From NCBI GenBank assembly GCA_951813285.1, contig OX638355.1, forward strand, positions 1,025,136 through 1,089,135: DNA of 64,000 bases, read 5' to 3'. This DNA comes from Terriglobia bacterium (GTDB lineage Bacteria; Acidobacteriota; Terriglobia; Versatilivoradales; Versatilivoraceae). Below the pieces are notes generated by a model, which was given only the letters and a program-made list of their open reading frames with translations, was not told where the DNA came from and made no database searches. Shown here piece by piece: positions 1-10,920 of the stretch (the first letter of the stretch is position 1; each line of letters starts with the position of its first letter). A program made the translations under genes and the position numbers.

Positions 1-400
1 CGACCACGTAGGCTCGCATCCCCTCGGGCAGCGAAAAGCGGAAGAGGGCGAACGCCTGCTGCTTCTCGATCCTGACCACTCGGGCGACGGCGTCCACGTG
101 ACCCTGGACGAAATGGCCTCCCAATCGTGCCGTGGGCAACAGGGGCAACTCCAGGTTGATGGAGTCCCCTGGACCGAGACTGCCCAGATTGGACCTCTCC
201 AGCGTTTCCCGCGACAGGTCCGCCTGAAATCCCTTCCCGTTCCGGCCGGTCACGGTCAGACAGGCTCCGTTGACGGCGACGCTGTCGCCGGGCCGGAGCT
301 CCGAACCCAGACGAGAGGCAAGCACTTCCAGTAGGGCCGTGTCTCCTCGCCGGCTCAGCGATCCCACCCGACCGACGTCCTGAATGATTCCGGTGAACAT
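1..400 (-). CDS. ribE: Riboflavin synthase alpha subunit, 3' end cut by window edge
   Basis: The enzyme dismutates two 6,7-dimethyl-8-ribityllumazines to riboflavin in the last step of vitamin B2 synthesis. The frame opens at an ATG ending at base 400 with MFTGIIQDVG, the hallmark start of the lumazine-binding family, and contains the GDSVAVNGACLTVT and GGHFVQGHVD motifs of the first barrel. Only about 133 residues are present; the second barrel lies beyond base 1. It sits 12 nt downstream of the ribD stop on the same strand, so ribD-ribE is an operon. Identification is from conserved motifs and is firm; the missing C-terminus cannot be assessed. Confidence 0.93.
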   Translation of the reverse strand, partial: MFTGIIQDVGRVGSLSRRGDTALLEVLASRLGSELRPGDSVAVNGACLTVTGRNGKGFQADLSRETLERSNLGSLGPGDSINLELPLLPTARLGGHFVQGHVDAVARVVRIEKQQAFALFRFSLPEGMRAYVV

Positions 401-412
401 CCCACTCCCGGC

Positions 413-1540
413 TCAATGCGGCTGGTCCACGGCTGGGCCCGAGGACTTCGGGTAAGCCTCGATCATGAGGTCGGGACCGATCCGTTCGACTCTGGAGAAG
501 GCCAGCGGCGGCGCCTGGTCCAGCCTGGGGAAGCCGGCGCCTCCGAACATGGCGACTGCCTGTCCCCCCAGGATCCTGGGGGCCAGAAAGCAGACCAGCT
601 TGTCGATGACCTGGCCGTGCAGGGCTTCGAAGTTGATCTCGCCCCCCCCCTCGATCAGGAGGCCCACAACCTGGCGGCGTCCCAGCTCCTCCAGAACCGG
701 AGCAAAGGGAACCCGGCCGCCGGCACCGGAAGTCGGAATGACTTCGATGCCTGTCTCCTCCAGCGTGCGCCGCCGGTCGCGGTTCGGCCTCCGGCCGCAA
801 AAAACGATTATATCACCCTGGCTGCGGCTGCTTGCCAGGCGGCTGTCCGGCGGGAGACGCAATCGGGAGTCCAGGACCACGCGCAGCAGGGGCCGAGTCC
901 GGGGCTGTCCGCTGCGGTCGGTCAGCAAGGGGTCATCCTGGAGCACGGTTCCGATGCCAACCAGGACGGCATCGGCCTCCAGGCGCATCCGGTGCACCCG
1001 TTGGCGGGACTCCGGGCTGGTGATCCATTGAGGAGGGCCGCTGCCGGAGGCAATTCTGCCGTCCAGGGTGGCTCCAACCTTGGCGGTCACGAAAGGTTTC
1101 CGGCAGGAAATGTATTTGGCAAAGGCTTCGTTGAGCCTGCGAGCTTCCTCCTCGCGGACACCGGCCGTGACTTCGAGGCCGGCCGAGGTCAACCACTCCT
1201 GACCCTTGCCCGCCACCAGCGGATTCGGGTCTCTCATGGCCACCACCACCCGGGTGATTCCCGAGTCCACGATGGACCTGCAACAAGGGCCGGTGCGGCC
1301 CTGATGGCAGCAGGGTTCCAGATTGACGTAGAGGGTCGCTCCCCGGGCCCGGTCGCCGGCCTGCTCCAGGGCCCAAACCTCGGCGTGCTTGCGTTGGCCG
1401 TATCGATGAACACCCTGGCCGACCACGCGGCCGTCCCGAACCAGGACCGCTCCCACCATGGGATTGGGACTGGCCAGCCCCCTTCCTTGCAGGGCCAGCG
1501 CCAAAGCCTGCCCCATATGGTAATGGTCACGTTCGGACAT
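413..1540 (-). CDS. ribD: Bifunctional riboflavin deaminase/reductase RibD
   Basis: This bifunctional enzyme deaminates the pyrimidine product of GTP cyclohydrolase II and then reduces its ribosyl side chain. The N-terminal deaminase domain shows the zinc ligands HAE (His52) and PCCHQGRTGPC (Cys77, Cys86). The C-terminal half (from about residue 150) carries the dihydrofolate-reductase-like RibD_C domain, with the TAKVGATLDGRIA opening and the GLLIEGGG motif. Length is 375 aa, usual for the family. I prefer the ATG at 1540 (MSERDHYHM); an upstream TTG at 1564 would add eight residues encoded next to an intergenic repeat. No strong Shine-Dalgarno is visible for either. It is followed by ribE 12 nt later. 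Confidence 0.95.
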   Translation of the reverse strand: MSERDHYHMGQALALALQGRGLASPNPMVGAVLVRDGRVVGQGVHRYGQRKHAEVWALEQAGDRARGATLYVNLEPCCHQGRTGPCCRSIVDSGITRVVVAMRDPNPLVAGKGQEWLTSAGLEVTAGVREEEARRLNEAFAKYISCRKPFVTAKVGATLDGRIASGSGPPQWITSPESRQRVHRMRLEADAVLVGIGTVLQDDPLLTDRSGQPRTRPLLRVVLDSRLRLPPDSRLASSRSQGDIIVFCGRRPNRDRRRTLEETGIEVIPTSGAGGRVPFAPVLEELGRRQVVGLLIEGGGEINFEALHGQVIDKLVCFLAPRILGGQAVAMFGGAGFPRLDQAPPLAFSRVERIGPDLMIEAYPKSSGPAVDQPH

Positions 1541-1570
1541 GGTGGAGTGTTGCGGGCCCGCCAAGTACTT

Positions 1571-1680
1571 GCCTTAAACAAACGACAAACGAAAAAAGAC
1601 AAAAGAAAAAGAGTGATCCACGAAGGGCCACGAAGGACGACGAAGGACCACTAAGGCGTTGAGGTTAACCGCGACGGGGC
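1571..1680 (-). repeat. Intergenic repeat family A, copy 1 (partial)
   Basis: This copy has the family's A-rich block (AAAGACAAAAGAAAAAGAG), then the CCACGAAGGGCCACGAAGG module and a GTTGAGGTTAACCGCGACGGG tail. Closely similar copies lie at 11570-11660 (opposite strand), 22050-22258 and 29134-29313. This one abuts the ribD start region; reading it in the ribD frame creates a spurious N-terminal extension. No protein-coding role is inferred. Confidence 0.85.
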
Positions 1681-1695
1681 AGATTATTGATTCAC

Positions 1696-1834
1696 ATCGA
1701 TGCACAGGATGCACAGGATTTTTTCTGGAGACGGTGGGCCTGCAGTCCTAAACATCCGCAAATCCGCATCGGATAATCGCCCGAACTGGCTTCTGGTGCA
1801 GCAAGCTCTCATCCTGTCAATCCTGTGCATCCAT
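1696..1834. repeat. Imperfect 24-bp inverted repeat around a short spacer
   Basis: Bases 1696-1719 and 1811-1834 are inverted copies that match at 21 of 24 positions; both contain GGATGCACAGGAT or its complement. About 90 bp separate them. Together with repeat copy 1 it fills most of the 443-bp gap between ribD and ftsY; I see no gene there. It looks like a hairpin-forming dispersed element, but no target-site duplication was recognised. Confidence 0.7.
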
Positions 1835-1983
1835 GTTCAATTCATAGTCCTTCTCGATTGATCTTCCCCGTGGCGGGCCTTGGCTGTGCCCAACGCCCCG
1901 ATTCCCAGTCAGGGTCCCGTGCAGCGGCTTCTGGTCCTATTACTCCTGTCCCTAACAGGTGAACGCCCACCGCCGGGTGGACT

Positions 1984-2949
1984 TTACGCGTCTCCGTCAA
2001 AAAGGGAGTCGATGAAATGTACGGCTGAAAAGGGCACCAGGTCGTCGATTCGCTCGCCCACTCCCACGTATCGGATGGGGATTCCAAGATCCCGCGCAAT
2101 GCCGATGACGACGCCTCCCTTGGCGGTCCCGTCCAGCTTGGTCAATACGATCCCACTGACCCCCGTGGACCGGGTGAACTCCCGGGCCTGCACCACCCCG
2201 TTCTGCCCGGTAGTGGCATCCACCACCAGCAGAATCTGGTGGGGCGCTCCGGGGACTTCCCGTGCGGCGAGCCGCTTCATTTTCTCCAACTCGGCCATCA
2301 GGTTGTTCTTGGTGTGGAGTCGCCCTGCCGTATCCACGATCAGGATGTCCGCCTGCCTGGCCTTGGCGGCTTGAATGGCGTCGAAGAGCACAGCGGCCGG
2401 ATCGGAGCCCGACTGCTGTCGGATGACAGGGGCTCCGGCGCGTTTCCCCCATGCCTCCAGTTGCTCCACTGCCGCCGCCCGAAAGGTGTCGGCGGCGCAC
2501 ACCAGGACCCTTCGGCCGTCCCGAACCCATCGGCCCGCCAGCTTGCCGGCGGTGGTGGTCTTGCCTACGCCGTTGACCCCGACGACCAGCAGGACCTGAA
2601 GGCCGGAAATCGCGGTCCCGTCGGTCGGCGCGGAACTGGCCTGCAATATATCGAGGAGCTCCGACCGAATACAGGCTTTGAGCTGGCCGGCATCGTCGAT
2701 TCGGTTCCGCGCCACCCGGTTCCTGACCCTGTCCAGAACCTCCGTGCTGGTATCGATCCCCACATCGGCGCCCACCAGGATTTCCTCGAGATCCTCGAGC
2801 AAATCCGGATCTATCGCCGTCCGTCCCCGCAGCACCTGCTCCATGCGAGCCACCAGGTTCTTCCGGGTCGAGGACACGGCGGCCTGGAACCTGCCCAGAA
2901 GACCCTTCTGGGGTTGCCGATCGTCACCGGCGCCACCCGGATTCTCCAT
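1984..2949 (-). CDS. ftsY: Signal recognition particle receptor FtsY
   Basis: FtsY is the SRP-receptor GTPase that docks ribosome-SRP complexes at the inner membrane for co-translational insertion. The 321-aa protein has a helical N domain and then an NG GTPase domain: G1 GVNGVGKTTT (about 124-133), the DTFRAAA insertion-box motif, G3 DTAGRLHTK and G4 TKLDGTAKGG. It lacks the long acidic A domain of E. coli FtsY, as is common outside Proteobacteria. I chose the ATG at 2949 because GGAGG lies five bases upstream; an in-frame GTG at 2994 has no such site. Its 3' side faces the repeat-filled gap before ribD. Confidence 0.96.
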   Translation of the reverse strand: MENPGGAGDDRQPQKGLLGRFQAAVSSTRKNLVARMEQVLRGRTAIDPDLLEDLEEILVGADVGIDTSTEVLDRVRNRVARNRIDDAGQLKACIRSELLDILQASSAPTDGTAISGLQVLLVVGVNGVGKTTTAGKLAGRWVRDGRRVLVCAADTFRAAAVEQLEAWGKRAGAPVIRQQSGSDPAAVLFDAIQAAKARQADILIVDTAGRLHTKNNLMAELEKMKRLAAREVPGAPHQILLVVDATTGQNGVVQAREFTRSTGVSGIVLTKLDGTAKGGVVIGIARDLGIPIRYVGVGERIDDLVPFSAVHFIDSLFDGDA

Positions 2950-3063
2950 ACCGGCCTCCAGCGAATTCGTTTCTCCGGTCGCTAATGGTAACACAGGGAA
3001 ATTGGGCGTCAGGAGGGTGGCAGTGACCCCTGCCGGACTCGGGTGCCGGCCGGCTCTGCCAGC

Positions 3064-3336
3064 TTACCGCTTTTCGCAGGCAACGCTCTTGGGAGGGGTT
3101 CTGGAACAGGCGATGGTGTCGGTCATGCCCGAGGAGAGCTGGGCGCAGGCGGTGTCGAGGGCTGTTCGCAGGGCCTCGGCCTCGGTGGCTCCAAGGGCTT
3201 TGCGGCAGTCGGTCCTTCCTCGGAACTCCATGCAGACCTCGCAACTGTACTCGTCCAATGCCATGGAGGAGTAGACGATATAGCCCAGTATGGCCAGGAG
3301 GGAGACGGCGATGAGGATCCGGGTGCCTTTGGACAT
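3064..3336 (-). CDS. Small membrane-anchored cysteine-rich protein, function unknown
   Basis: This is a 90-aa protein starting MSKGTRILIAVSLL, with one hydrophobic segment (about 6-22) that is either an uncleaved signal anchor or a signal peptide. The remainder would be periplasmic and has five cysteines, two of them in CEVCMEF, the others spaced through the C-terminal half. I do not recognise the family. The gene lies 114 bp upstream of ftsY on the same strand. It is supported by an ATG start and a coherent anchor-plus-domain layout. Disulfide bonding or metal binding is a guess from the cysteines only. Confidence 0.65.
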   Translation of the reverse strand: MSKGTRILIAVSLLAILGYIVYSSMALDEYSCEVCMEFRGRTDCRKALGATEAEALRTALDTACAQLSSGMTDTIACSRTPPKSVACEKR

Positions 3337-3728
3337 GGAGGCAGATTATATGCTGTATCAATTCCGTTTATCCAAGGCATAAAAAATATAAATTTATTTT
3401 GCCGACGGCTTTCTTCTAGAATTCGCTGGGAGCTGTTTGTTCATCAAGCAGGATTGTTCCCAAGCGGCAGCTTGCTCCGACCGAGGTTCAGGCAGGTCAA
3501 GCGAGACTTCTAGGGTCTAAATTTGGTACAATCCTTGGTTCGATGAGTCAAGATGCCCTTTCCGGCTGTCAATCAAGTTTGCTGGCTTCCCCAACTCAAG
3601 CAACCGTAGCCAACTGATTTAGCTGGAAGGCAGCACCGCGGGTCCGCTCCAGGATCTTCCGGTGCCGGCTTCGGAGGTGTAGCTGTCGCCATTTGACGGC
3701 GGACTCGGTTGAGGTTCAGGCGATTTCG
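3337..3728. other. Divergent intergenic region before gltB
   Basis: These 392 bases separate the small membrane protein from gltB and contain no convincing gene. The 3375-3405 stretch is strikingly A/T rich compared with the surroundings. A TACAAT hexamer at 3527-3532 could be a -10 element for gltB, but no good -35 lies 16-18 bases upstream, so this is only a suggestion. Confidence 0.35.
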
Positions 3729-6700
3729 ATGCATCAGGACGGACTGCCGAAAAAACAGGGTTTGTACGATCCTCGCTTCGAGCGGGACAGTTGTGGCGTG
3801 GGCTTCGTGGTCAACGTGGATGGGACCCGAAGCCACCTCATCATCCGCCAGGGGTTGGAAGTCCTATGCAACCTGGCTCATCGAGGCGCCTGCGGTTGCG
3901 ATCCGGAGACGGGAGACGGGGCCGGAGCCCTGATTCAGATCCCCCATGAATTTCTGAGGCGAGACTGCCGGGCGTTTGGGCTGCAGCTCCCCCCGCCGGG
4001 TGACTACGGGGTGGGCATGGTCTTTCTGCCTCGGGAGGCTGAAGCCCGTGCCCGCCTGGAACGGGTCATGGAGGAGGTGATCGAGGCCGAGGGGCAACAC
4101 CTCCTGGGCTGGCGGGATGTTCCCGTCGAAAGCCAGGCCATCGGCAGTCTGGCTCGAGAGTCGGAGCCCGTCATTCGCCAGGTCTTCGTCGGGAAAAATG
4201 CCGGCTTGAAGCGGATGGTCGACTTTGAGCGCAAGCTCTACGTGGTGTGCAAGCGGGTGGAGCGCGAGGTGGAGAGACGGGAGTTGGACCAGGGCGAGAG
4301 TTTCTACATCGCCAGCCTGTCGGCCGCCACCGTCGTTTACAAGGGCCTCCTGACCGCTCCTCAGATCCCGGATTACTATCGGGATCTGGCCGATCCTTCA
4401 GCCAAGAGCGCCCTGTGTCTGGTTCACTCCCGCTTCAGCACCAACACCTTCCCCTCCTGGAAGCTGGCTCATCCTTACCGCTACCTGGCCCACAACGGAG
4501 AGATCAACACGCTTTGCGGTAACCGCAACTGGATGCGAGCCCGCTCCAAGACGCTCTCCTCGGATCTGTTCGGGGAGGACCTGCCCAAGATTTTCCCGCT
4601 GGTGTCCGATACGGCCAGCGACAGCGCTACCATCGACAACGCCCTGCAGTTCCTGGTGCAGGGCGGCCGCTCGCTGGCCCACTCGGTGGTGATGCTGATC
4701 CCGGAGGCCTGGAACAAGGACATTCGCATGGATCCCGACAAGCGGGGTTTCTACGAGTACCATTCCTGTCTGATGGAGCCCTGGGACGGACCGGCCTCCA
4801 TTGCCTTTACCGACGGGACCCGCATCGGCGCGGTGCTGGATCGAAACGGCCTTCGGCCCTCCCGCTACGTGGTGACCAAGGACAACCTGGTGGTGATGGC
4901 CTCGGAAGTCGGCGTACTGGACATGCCCCAGGATCAGATCCTGTACAAGGGCCGGCTCCAACCCGGCAGGATGTTTCTGGTCGATACCGAGCAGGGCCGC
5001 ATAATCGACGACTCGGAGCTGAAGCGGGCCCTGAGCACCCGAAAGCCCTATCGCCGGTGGGTTGACGCCAACCGGATCGAGCTTTCCCAGTTGCCGCCGG
5101 CGCCGGCGGGGGAAGATCCGGTGGTCAAGGACCTGCTGACCCAGCAGCAGTCCTTCGGCTATACGGTGGAGGATCTTCGGTTGTTGATGGCTCCCATGGC
5201 CAGGAACGGCGAAGAAGCAGTCGGTTCCATGGGAACGGATACGCCCCTGGCGGTTCTCTCCAACAAGTCGCCGCTGCTCTACAACTACTTCAAGCAGCTC
5301 TTCGCCCAGGTGACCAACCCGCCCATCGATTCCATCCGGGAAGAGATGGTGATGTCGGTCGAAAGCTATATCGGTAGCGAGCAGAATCTCCTGGACGAAA
5401 CTCCCAGACATGCGCGCCTGCTCAAATTGCAGCGCCCCGTTCTGACCGACCGTGAGCTCGGCCGAATCCGGCACGCCTCGGTCAAGGACTTCAGCGCCAA
5501 GACCTTGAAGATGCATTTCCCCGGAGGCGACGGAGAGGGCGGGTTGGAGACCGCCCTGGAGGCACTCTGCCGCCAGGCATCCCAGGCGGTTGGCCGGGGG
5601 CACAACATCATCATTCTCTCCGATCGCGGGGTCGATGCCGAAAAGGTGCCCATCCCGGCCCTGCTGGCGACTTCGGCCGTCCACCACCACCTGGTTCGGG
5701 AAGGCACCCGGACCAAGGTCGGCATCGTTGTGGAAACCGGCGAGGCTCGGGAGGTCATGCACTTTGCGCTCCTGATCGGCTACGGTGCCGGGGCGGTAAA
5801 CCCCTACCTGGCCTTCCGGACCTTGGCCGACATGGTGACCCAGAAGCTCTTTGGTACCGAGGTCACCGAAGAACTTGCCTTCAAGAACTACCTCAAGTCC
5901 ATCAACAAGGCCCTGCTCAAGATCATTGCCAAGATGGGGATCTCCACCATCCAGAGCTATCGGGGCGCTCAGATTTTCGAAGCCATCGGGCTGAACTCGC
6001 ATCTGGTCGAACGCCACTTCACCGGCACCGCCTCCCGCGTCGAGGGCATCGGCCTGGAAGTTCTGGGACGGGAGGCCATCGCGCGTCACCGTCAGGGTTT
6101 CCCCCAGGCGCAGTCTCGGAAACCCTTGTTGAATGTGGGGGGACAGTATCAATGGCGGCGCGATGGCGAGTTCCACCTGTTCAACCCCGAATCGGTGGCC
6201 AAGCTGCAGGTAGCCACCCGTCACGGCGACTACCGCCTGTTCAAGCAGTACTCCACCTTGATCAATGACCAGAGCCGGAACCTGTGTACGCTCAGGGGAA
6301 TGTTCAAGCTCAAGAAGGGCAATTCTGTTCCTCTGGATGAGGTCGAGCCTGCCTCCGAGATCGTGCAGCGGTTCGCTACCGGGGCCATGTCCTTTGGATC
6401 CATCAGCAAGGAAGCCCACGAGAACCTGGCCATCGCCATGAACCGTATCGGGGCCAAGAGCAACACGGGCGAGGGAGGCGAGGATCCGGCCCGCTACGTC
6501 CGCGATCCCAACGGGGACTGGCGTCGCAGCGCCATCAAGCAGGTGGCTTCGGGGCGCTTTGGAGTGACGGTGGAGTACCTGGTCAACTCGGAGGAACTGC
6601 AGATCAAGATGGCCCAGGGGGCCAAGCCGGGAGAAGGGGGCCAGTTGCCCGGACACAAGGTGGACAAGGTGATCGCCCGGGTGCGCCACTCCACTCCGGG

Positions 6701-8285
6701 AGTTTCGCTGATATCGCCTCCGCCCCACCACGACATTTACTCCATCGAGGATCTGGCCCAATTGATTCACGATCTCAAGAACTCCAATCCTCGGGCCAGG
6801 ATTTCGGTGAAATTGGTGGCCGAGGTGGGAGTGGGCACGGTGGCGGCGGGGGTCTCGAAGGCCCATTCCGACGTGGTCCTCATCAGCGGACACGACGGAG
6901 GTACCGGCGCTTCTCCGCAGACCTCCATCAAGCATGCCGGCGTCCCCTGGGAACTGGGCCTGGCGGAAACCCAGCAAACGTTGGTGCTCAACGACCTGAG
7001 GGGCCGCATCGTGGTTCAGACCGATGGCCAGCTCAAGACGGGCCGGGACGTGGCGGTGGCCATCCTGCTGGGCGCCGAGGAGTTCGGCTGCGCCACGGCG
7101 CCGCTGGTGGCTTCCGGGTGCATCATGATGCGCAAGTGCCATCTCAACACCTGTCCGGTGGGCGTCGCCACCCAGGATCCGGTGCTGCGCCGCAAGTTCG
7201 CCGGCAAGCCCGAGTATGTCATCAACTTCTTCACCTTCGTGGCCGAGGAACTGCGGGAGATCATGGCGGAAATGGGCTTTCGCAAGGTGGAGGAGATGGT
7301 GGGACGGTCGGATCGCCTGGACGTGACCGACGCGGTCGAGCACTGGAAGGCGATGGGGCTGGACTTCACCCGCATCTTCTACAGGCCTCAGGTTCCGGAG
7401 CGGGTCGCCACCCACAAGGTCCAGGAACAGGACCACGGCTTGGAGAAGGCCCTGGACCATCAGTTGATCGCCGATTGCCGGGAATCCCTGGAGAAGGGAA
7501 CCCGGATTTCCCTCGGCTACCCCATCAGGAACTCCCAGCGCACCGTGGGTACCATGCTGAGTTCCGCCCTGGCCGAGCGCCACGGCAACTCGGGGCTTCC
7601 CGACGATTCCATTCAGGTGGATTTTCGCGGGTCGGCCGGGCAAAGCTTCGGGGCTTTTCTGGCGGCCGGCATTACCTTCAGGCTGGAAGGGGACGCCAAC
7701 GACTACATCGGCAAGGGGTTGTCGGGTGGCAAGTTGATCGTGTTTCCCCCGAGAGAGAGGACCTTCAAGGCCGAAGACAACATCCTGATCGGAAACGTGG
7801 TGCTCTACGGCGCCACCGGGGGGCAAGCCTACTTCCGGGGGGTGGCCGGCGAGCGATTTGCAGTGCGCAACAGCGGCGCCCGCGCGGTCGTGGAAGGGGT
7901 GGGGGACCATGGGTGCGAGTACATGACCGGCGGAGTGGCGGTGGTGCTCGGCAAGACCGGGCGCAACTTTGCCGCCGGAATGAGCGGAGGCGTCGCCTTC
8001 GTGCTCGACGAGTCGGGCCTCTTCAGGCAGAACTGCAACCCCAGCATGGTGGATCTTGAACCGGTGGTGGAGTCTGCCGACGTGGAGATGCTCAAGGGAA
8101 TGATCTCCCGGCACCGGGGTTTCACCGGGAGTGCGGTCGCGGAAAGAGTGTTGCGGAACTGGGAGGCTCTGCTGCCCAAGTTCCTGAAGGTCATGCCCGT
8201 AGATTACCGGAGAGTCCTTCAGGAGTTGGAAAAGGCCAGGGCCGCGGCGGCCGACCGCGACAAAACCCCGGCCCTGTCGCGTTAG
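3729..8285 (+). CDS. gltB: Glutamate synthase large (alpha) subunit
   Basis: GltB transfers the glutamine amide nitrogen to 2-oxoglutarate, giving two glutamates, with reductant from GltD. The 1518-aa protein follows the usual order. An N-terminal class II amidotransferase has its nucleophile Cys22 in ERDSCGVGF, implying removal of a 21-residue propeptide. Then come the central domain, the FMN domain ([22 protein letters not shown]) with the 3Fe-4S cysteines C1131, C1137 and C1142, and a C-terminal beta-helix rich in glycine turns. I take the ATG at 3729; a TTG at 3693 would lengthen the propeptide. gltD follows after 98 nt, so the two form an operon. With glnD, glnB and glnE in the same window this gives much of the ammonium assimilation control set. 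Confidence 0.97.
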   Translation: MHQDGLPKKQGLYDPRFERDSCGVGFVVNVDGTRSHLIIRQGLEVLCNLAHRGACGCDPETGDGAGALIQIPHEFLRRDCRAFGLQLPPPGDYGVGMVFLPREAEARARLERVMEEVIEAEGQHLLGWRDVPVESQAIGSLARESEPVIRQVFVGKNAGLKRMVDFERKLYVVCKRVEREVERRELDQGESFYIASLSAATVVYKGLLTAPQIPDYYRDLADPSAKSALCLVHSRFSTNTFPSWKLAHPYRYLAHNGEINTLCGNRNWMRARSKTLSSDLFGEDLPKIFPLVSDTASDSATIDNALQFLVQGGRSLAHSVVMLIPEAWNKDIRMDPDKRGFYEYHSCLMEPWDGPASIAFTDGTRIGAVLDRNGLRPSRYVVTKDNLVVMASEVGVLDMPQDQILYKGRLQPGRMFLVDTEQGRIIDDSELKRALSTRKPYRRWVDANRIELSQLPPAPAGEDPVVKDLLTQQQSFGYTVEDLRLLMAPMARNGEEAVGSMGTDTPLAVLSNKSPLLYNYFKQLFAQVTNPPIDSIREEMVMSVESYIGSEQNLLDETPRHARLLKLQRPVLTDRELGRIRHASVKDFSAKTLKMHFPGGDGEGGLETALEALCRQASQAVGRGHNIIILSDRGVDAEKVPIPALLATSAVHHHLVREGTRTKVGIVVETGEAREVMHFALLIGYGAGAVNPYLAFRTLADMVTQKLFGTEVTEELAFKNYLKSINKALLKIIAKMGISTIQSYRGAQIFEAIGLNSHLVERHFTGTASRVEGIGLEVLGREAIARHRQGFPQAQSRKPLLNVGGQYQWRRDGEFHLFNPESVAKLQVATRHGDYRLFKQYSTLINDQSRNLCTLRGMFKLKKGNSVPLDEVEPASEIVQRFATGAMSFGSISKEAHENLAIAMNRIGAKSNTGEGGEDPARYVRDPNGDWRRSAIKQVASGRFGVTVEYLVNSEELQIKMAQGAKPGEGGQLPGHKVDKVIARVRHSTPGVSLISPPPHHDIYSIEDLAQLIHDLKNSNPRARISVKLVAEVGVGTVAAGVSKAHSDVVLISGHDGGTGASPQTSIKHAGVPWELGLAETQQTLVLNDLRGRIVVQTDGQLKTGRDVAVAILLGAEEFGCATAPLVASGCIMMRKCHLNTCPVGVATQDPVLRRKFAGKPEYVINFFTFVAEELREIMAEMGFRKVEEMVGRSDRLDVTDAVEHWKAMGLDFTRIFYRPQVPERVATHKVQEQDHGLEKALDHQLIADCRESLEKGTRISLGYPIRNSQRTVGTMLSSALAERHGNSGLPDDSIQVDFRGSAGQSFGAFLAAGITFRLEGDANDYIGKGLSGGKLIVFPPRERTFKAEDNILIGNVVLYGATGGQAYFRGVAGERFAVRNSGARAVVEGVGDHGCEYMTGGVAVVLGKTGRNFAAGMSGGVAFVLDESGLFRQNCNPSMVDLEPVVESADVEMLKGMISRHRGFTGSAVAERVLRNWEALLPKFLKVMPVDYRRVLQELEKARAAAADRDKTPALSR

Positions 8286-8306
8286 CCCGGTCACCGGCAA
8301 AACAAA

Positions 8307-8326
8307 CCGGAACCCCGCGGTTCCGG
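8307..8326 (+). other. Perfect 8-bp hairpin between gltB and gltD
   Basis: CCGGAACC (8307-8314) pairs exactly with GGTTCCGG (8319-8326) around a CCGC tetraloop, 21 bases after the gltB stop. There is no following T-run, so it is not a standard intrinsic terminator. An intercistronic RNA-stability or attenuation element that sets the GltB:GltD ratio is possible, but this is inference. Confidence 0.5.
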
Positions 8327-8383
8327 CTTGGATTCGGAGTTGGCCCCAGGGTCCCCTTTCACTGTCTCCGGGGCGGAGAAGCC

Positions 8384-9823
8384 ATGGGAAAAGTAACGGG
8401 CTTCATGGAAATCGGCCGGAAGATGGCCCCCCGCCGACCCGTCGAGGACCGCCTCAAGGACTGGTTCCAGGTGTACCGGGAACCTGCCGACTCCCTGGTG
8501 CAGAGCCAGGGGGCGCGGTGCATGGATTGCGGCATTCCCTTCTGCCACACCGGCTGTCCTCTGGGGAACATTATTCCGGATTGGAACGACCTGGTTTATC
8601 AAAACCGCTGGCGGGAAGCGATCCAGGTACTGCACAAGACCAACAACTTCCCCGAATTTACCGGGTGGGTCTGTCCGGCGCCCTGCGAAGCGGCCTGTGT
8701 GCTCGGAATCAACGACGATCCGGTCACCATCAAGCAGATCGAAATCAGCATCATCGAGCACGCCTTCCGCGAGGGCTGGATCAAACCCGTGCCTCCCACC
8801 GTTCGTACCGGGAAAAGGGTGGCCGTGGTGGGTTCGGGCCCGGCCGGTCTGGCCTGTGCGGACCAGTTGAACAAGGTGGGCCACCGGGTCACCGTGTTGG
8901 AACGAGCCGACCGCATCGGGGGGCTGCTGACCTATGGGATTCCGGATTTCAAGCTGGAAAAGTGGGTAGTGAGCCGCCGCCTCGATCTGATGCGGGATGA
9001 GGGGGTCGTCTTCAAGACCGGGGCCAACGTCGGATTCAACGTGGCGGTGGAGGATCTGAGGCGCGACTTCGATGCTCTGGTTCTGGCGGGCGGGGCCACC
9101 AAGGCCCGCGATCTGCCCCTGCCGGGCCGGGAGCTGGACGGCATCCATCTGGCCATGGATTACCTGCCGCAGCAGAACCGGCGGGTGGCCGGGGACCGGA
9201 AGATTCCGGGAAAAGCCATCACCGCCAAGGGCAAACGGGTGATCATCCTGGGCGGCGGGGATACGGGTTCGGACTGCCACGGTACGGCTCTCAGGCAGGG
9301 AGCCCGCTCGGTGTACTCCTGGGAGCTTCTGCCCAAACCTCCGGCTGAACGGACTCCCTCCATGCCGTGGCCCTACTGGCCGATGATCCTGAGAACCTCC
9401 TCTTCCCACGAAGAGGGCGGCTTTCGGGACTGGAGCGTCAGCACCAAGCAGTTTAGCGGCTCCAACGGTCGGGTGGAGAAGCTGCATGCAGTTCGGGTCG
9501 AATTCGGAGAACCCAACGACAACGGACGCCGGCCCATGCGGGAAGTGCCGGGAAGCGAGTTTGAGGTAGAGACCGAGCTGGTGTTGCTGGCGATGGGATT
9601 CCTTGGACCGGAGTCCGACGGCATGCTGAAACAACTGGGGGTCAAGCTGGACGCTCGCGGCAACGTGGAGGCGGACGGCAACTACATGAGTAGCCTGCCG
9701 GGAGTCTTTGCGGCCGGTGACATGCGGCGAGGACAGTCACTGGTGGTCTGGGCCATCGCCGAAGGCCGCCGGGCCGCTCGCGGCGTGGACCAGTTTCTGA
9801 TGGGATCGACCGATCTGCCCTGA
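8384..9823 (+). CDS. gltD: Glutamate synthase small (beta) subunit
   Basis: GltD oxidises NAD(P)H and passes electrons through FAD and iron-sulfur clusters to GltB. The 479-aa protein starts with the cysteine-rich adaptor domain ([17 protein letters not shown], then CPAPCEAAC) that binds two 4Fe-4S clusters. Next comes the FAD Rossmann motif [13 protein letters not shown] and the NAD(P) site GGGDTGSDC. The C-terminal [18 protein letters not shown] segment closes the FAD site. Length and domain order are standard. It lies 98 nt after gltB with a small hairpin in between, and is co-transcribed by position. Confidence 0.97.
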   Translation: MGKVTGFMEIGRKMAPRRPVEDRLKDWFQVYREPADSLVQSQGARCMDCGIPFCHTGCPLGNIIPDWNDLVYQNRWREAIQVLHKTNNFPEFTGWVCPAPCEAACVLGINDDPVTIKQIEISIIEHAFREGWIKPVPPTVRTGKRVAVVGSGPAGLACADQLNKVGHRVTVLERADRIGGLLTYGIPDFKLEKWVVSRRLDLMRDEGVVFKTGANVGFNVAVEDLRRDFDALVLAGGATKARDLPLPGRELDGIHLAMDYLPQQNRRVAGDRKIPGKAITAKGKRVIILGGGDTGSDCHGTALRQGARSVYSWELLPKPPAERTPSMPWPYWPMILRTSSSHEEGGFRDWSVSTKQFSGSNGRVEKLHAVRVEFGEPNDNGRRPMREVPGSEFEVETELVLLAMGFLGPESDGMLKQLGVKLDARGNVEADGNYMSSLPGVFAAGDMRRGQSLVVWAIAEGRRAARGVDQFLMGSTDLP

Positions 9824-9968
9824 TCGGCCCCCGAGCCGGCCCGCCGGCGCAGCCCGATTCCCGGTCTTCTCCCTCCGTCAACCCCGACCCCGGACAACCC
9901 CATCTCCTTGGCGCCAGGCCATTCCCGCCGTCAGCGGGAGAATCCTTTCCTCGAGGTTACGACTCCTT

Positions 9969-10901
9969 ATGGAAGGCAGCGGCAAGATCGAGCGCCTCAA
10001 CGTTCCTGCGCTGGATGAAATTCTGGGGGTTCCCTTCAGGGTCCTCAATGACGGCTTCATCCGATTGATTGACTACATGGGTTCGGACGAGTCCATCGTG
10101 CAAGCCGCCCGGGTGTCCTACGGCAAGGGAACCAAGAAGGTCCACCAGGACCGCGGCCTGATTCGATACTTGATGCGGCACCAGCACACCACTCCCTTCG
10201 AGATGTGCGAGATCAAGCTGCATGTACGGGTGCCGATGGACTGCTGGCGCCAGTGGATTCGCCACCGAACAGCCAGTGTCAACGAGTACTCGACCCGCTA
10301 TTCCGAGGCTATCGACTCGGCTCAATTGACCGACGACGACCAGTGGCGGGAGCAATCCCGGGGCAACCGGCAGGGTAGCACGGGATTCCTGACTCGGGAG
10401 CTCGGCTCGGAGCTTTCCGAAAGAGAAGCAACTCTGATTCGCGACAGCCGCCGGCTCTACCGGGAACGACTCGAGGCCGGGGTCGCCAGAGAGCAGGCGC
10501 GCAAGGACCTTCCGCTCTCAACCTATACCGAGGCCTACTGGAAGATCGATCTCCACAACTTGTTGCATTTCCTGGCCCTGAGAATGGATGCCCACGCCCA
10601 GTGGGAGATCCGCAGCTACGCTATCGTCATCGGCGAGCAATTTCTCAGCCGCTGGTGCCCCATTACCTGGGAAGCCTTCCAGGACTACCGCTTTCATTCC
10701 ACCGCCCTGTCCCGCCGGGAGCAGCAGATTATCCGCATGCTGGCCGCCGACCGGCCCGAGGAGGCCAAGGAGCTGGCCGCTCAATTCGGGCTTCTCAACT
10801 ATGACGGCTCCCGGCTCAAGCCAAACCGAGAGCGCAAGGAGCTGGAGAACAAGCTTCAGTCCCTGAACTTCAAGATTCCCTGGCTGGACGGTCAGCAATA
10901 A
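9969..10901 (+). CDS. thyX: Flavin-dependent thymidylate synthase ThyX
   Basis: ThyX methylates dUMP to dTMP using methylenetetrahydrofolate, NADPH and FAD, replacing ThyA. The diagnostic RHRxxSxNEYSxR motif is present as RHRTASVNEYSTRY (from Arg98). The 310-aa length is above the usual 220-250; the extra residues are a C-terminal region with charged helices. The start ATG at 9969 gives a normal N-terminus. It stands 145 nt after gltD on the same strand and is followed by repeats and an HTH-gene remnant, so it may be a separate transcription unit. Confidence 0.95.
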   Translation: MEGSGKIERLNVPALDEILGVPFRVLNDGFIRLIDYMGSDESIVQAARVSYGKGTKKVHQDRGLIRYLMRHQHTTPFEMCEIKLHVRVPMDCWRQWIRHRTASVNEYSTRYSEAIDSAQLTDDDQWREQSRGNRQGSTGFLTRELGSELSEREATLIRDSRRLYRERLEAGVAREQARKDLPLSTYTEAYWKIDLHNLLHFLALRMDAHAQWEIRSYAIVIGEQFLSRWCPITWEAFQDYRFHSTALSRREQQIIRMLAADRPEEAKELAAQFGLLNYDGSRLKPNRERKELENKLQSLNFKIPWLDGQQ

Positions 10902-10920
10902 ATGCGGGCCAAGCGCCCCA

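Noticed and set aside
416-1654. 412-codon open frame antisense to ribD
   Set aside because: Shadow of ribD caused by high GC; it runs into repeat family A.
4398-8300. 1300-codon open frame antisense to gltB
   Set aside because: It mirrors the GC-rich third positions of gltB, has no recognisable domain and no ribosome binding site; gltB itself is certain.
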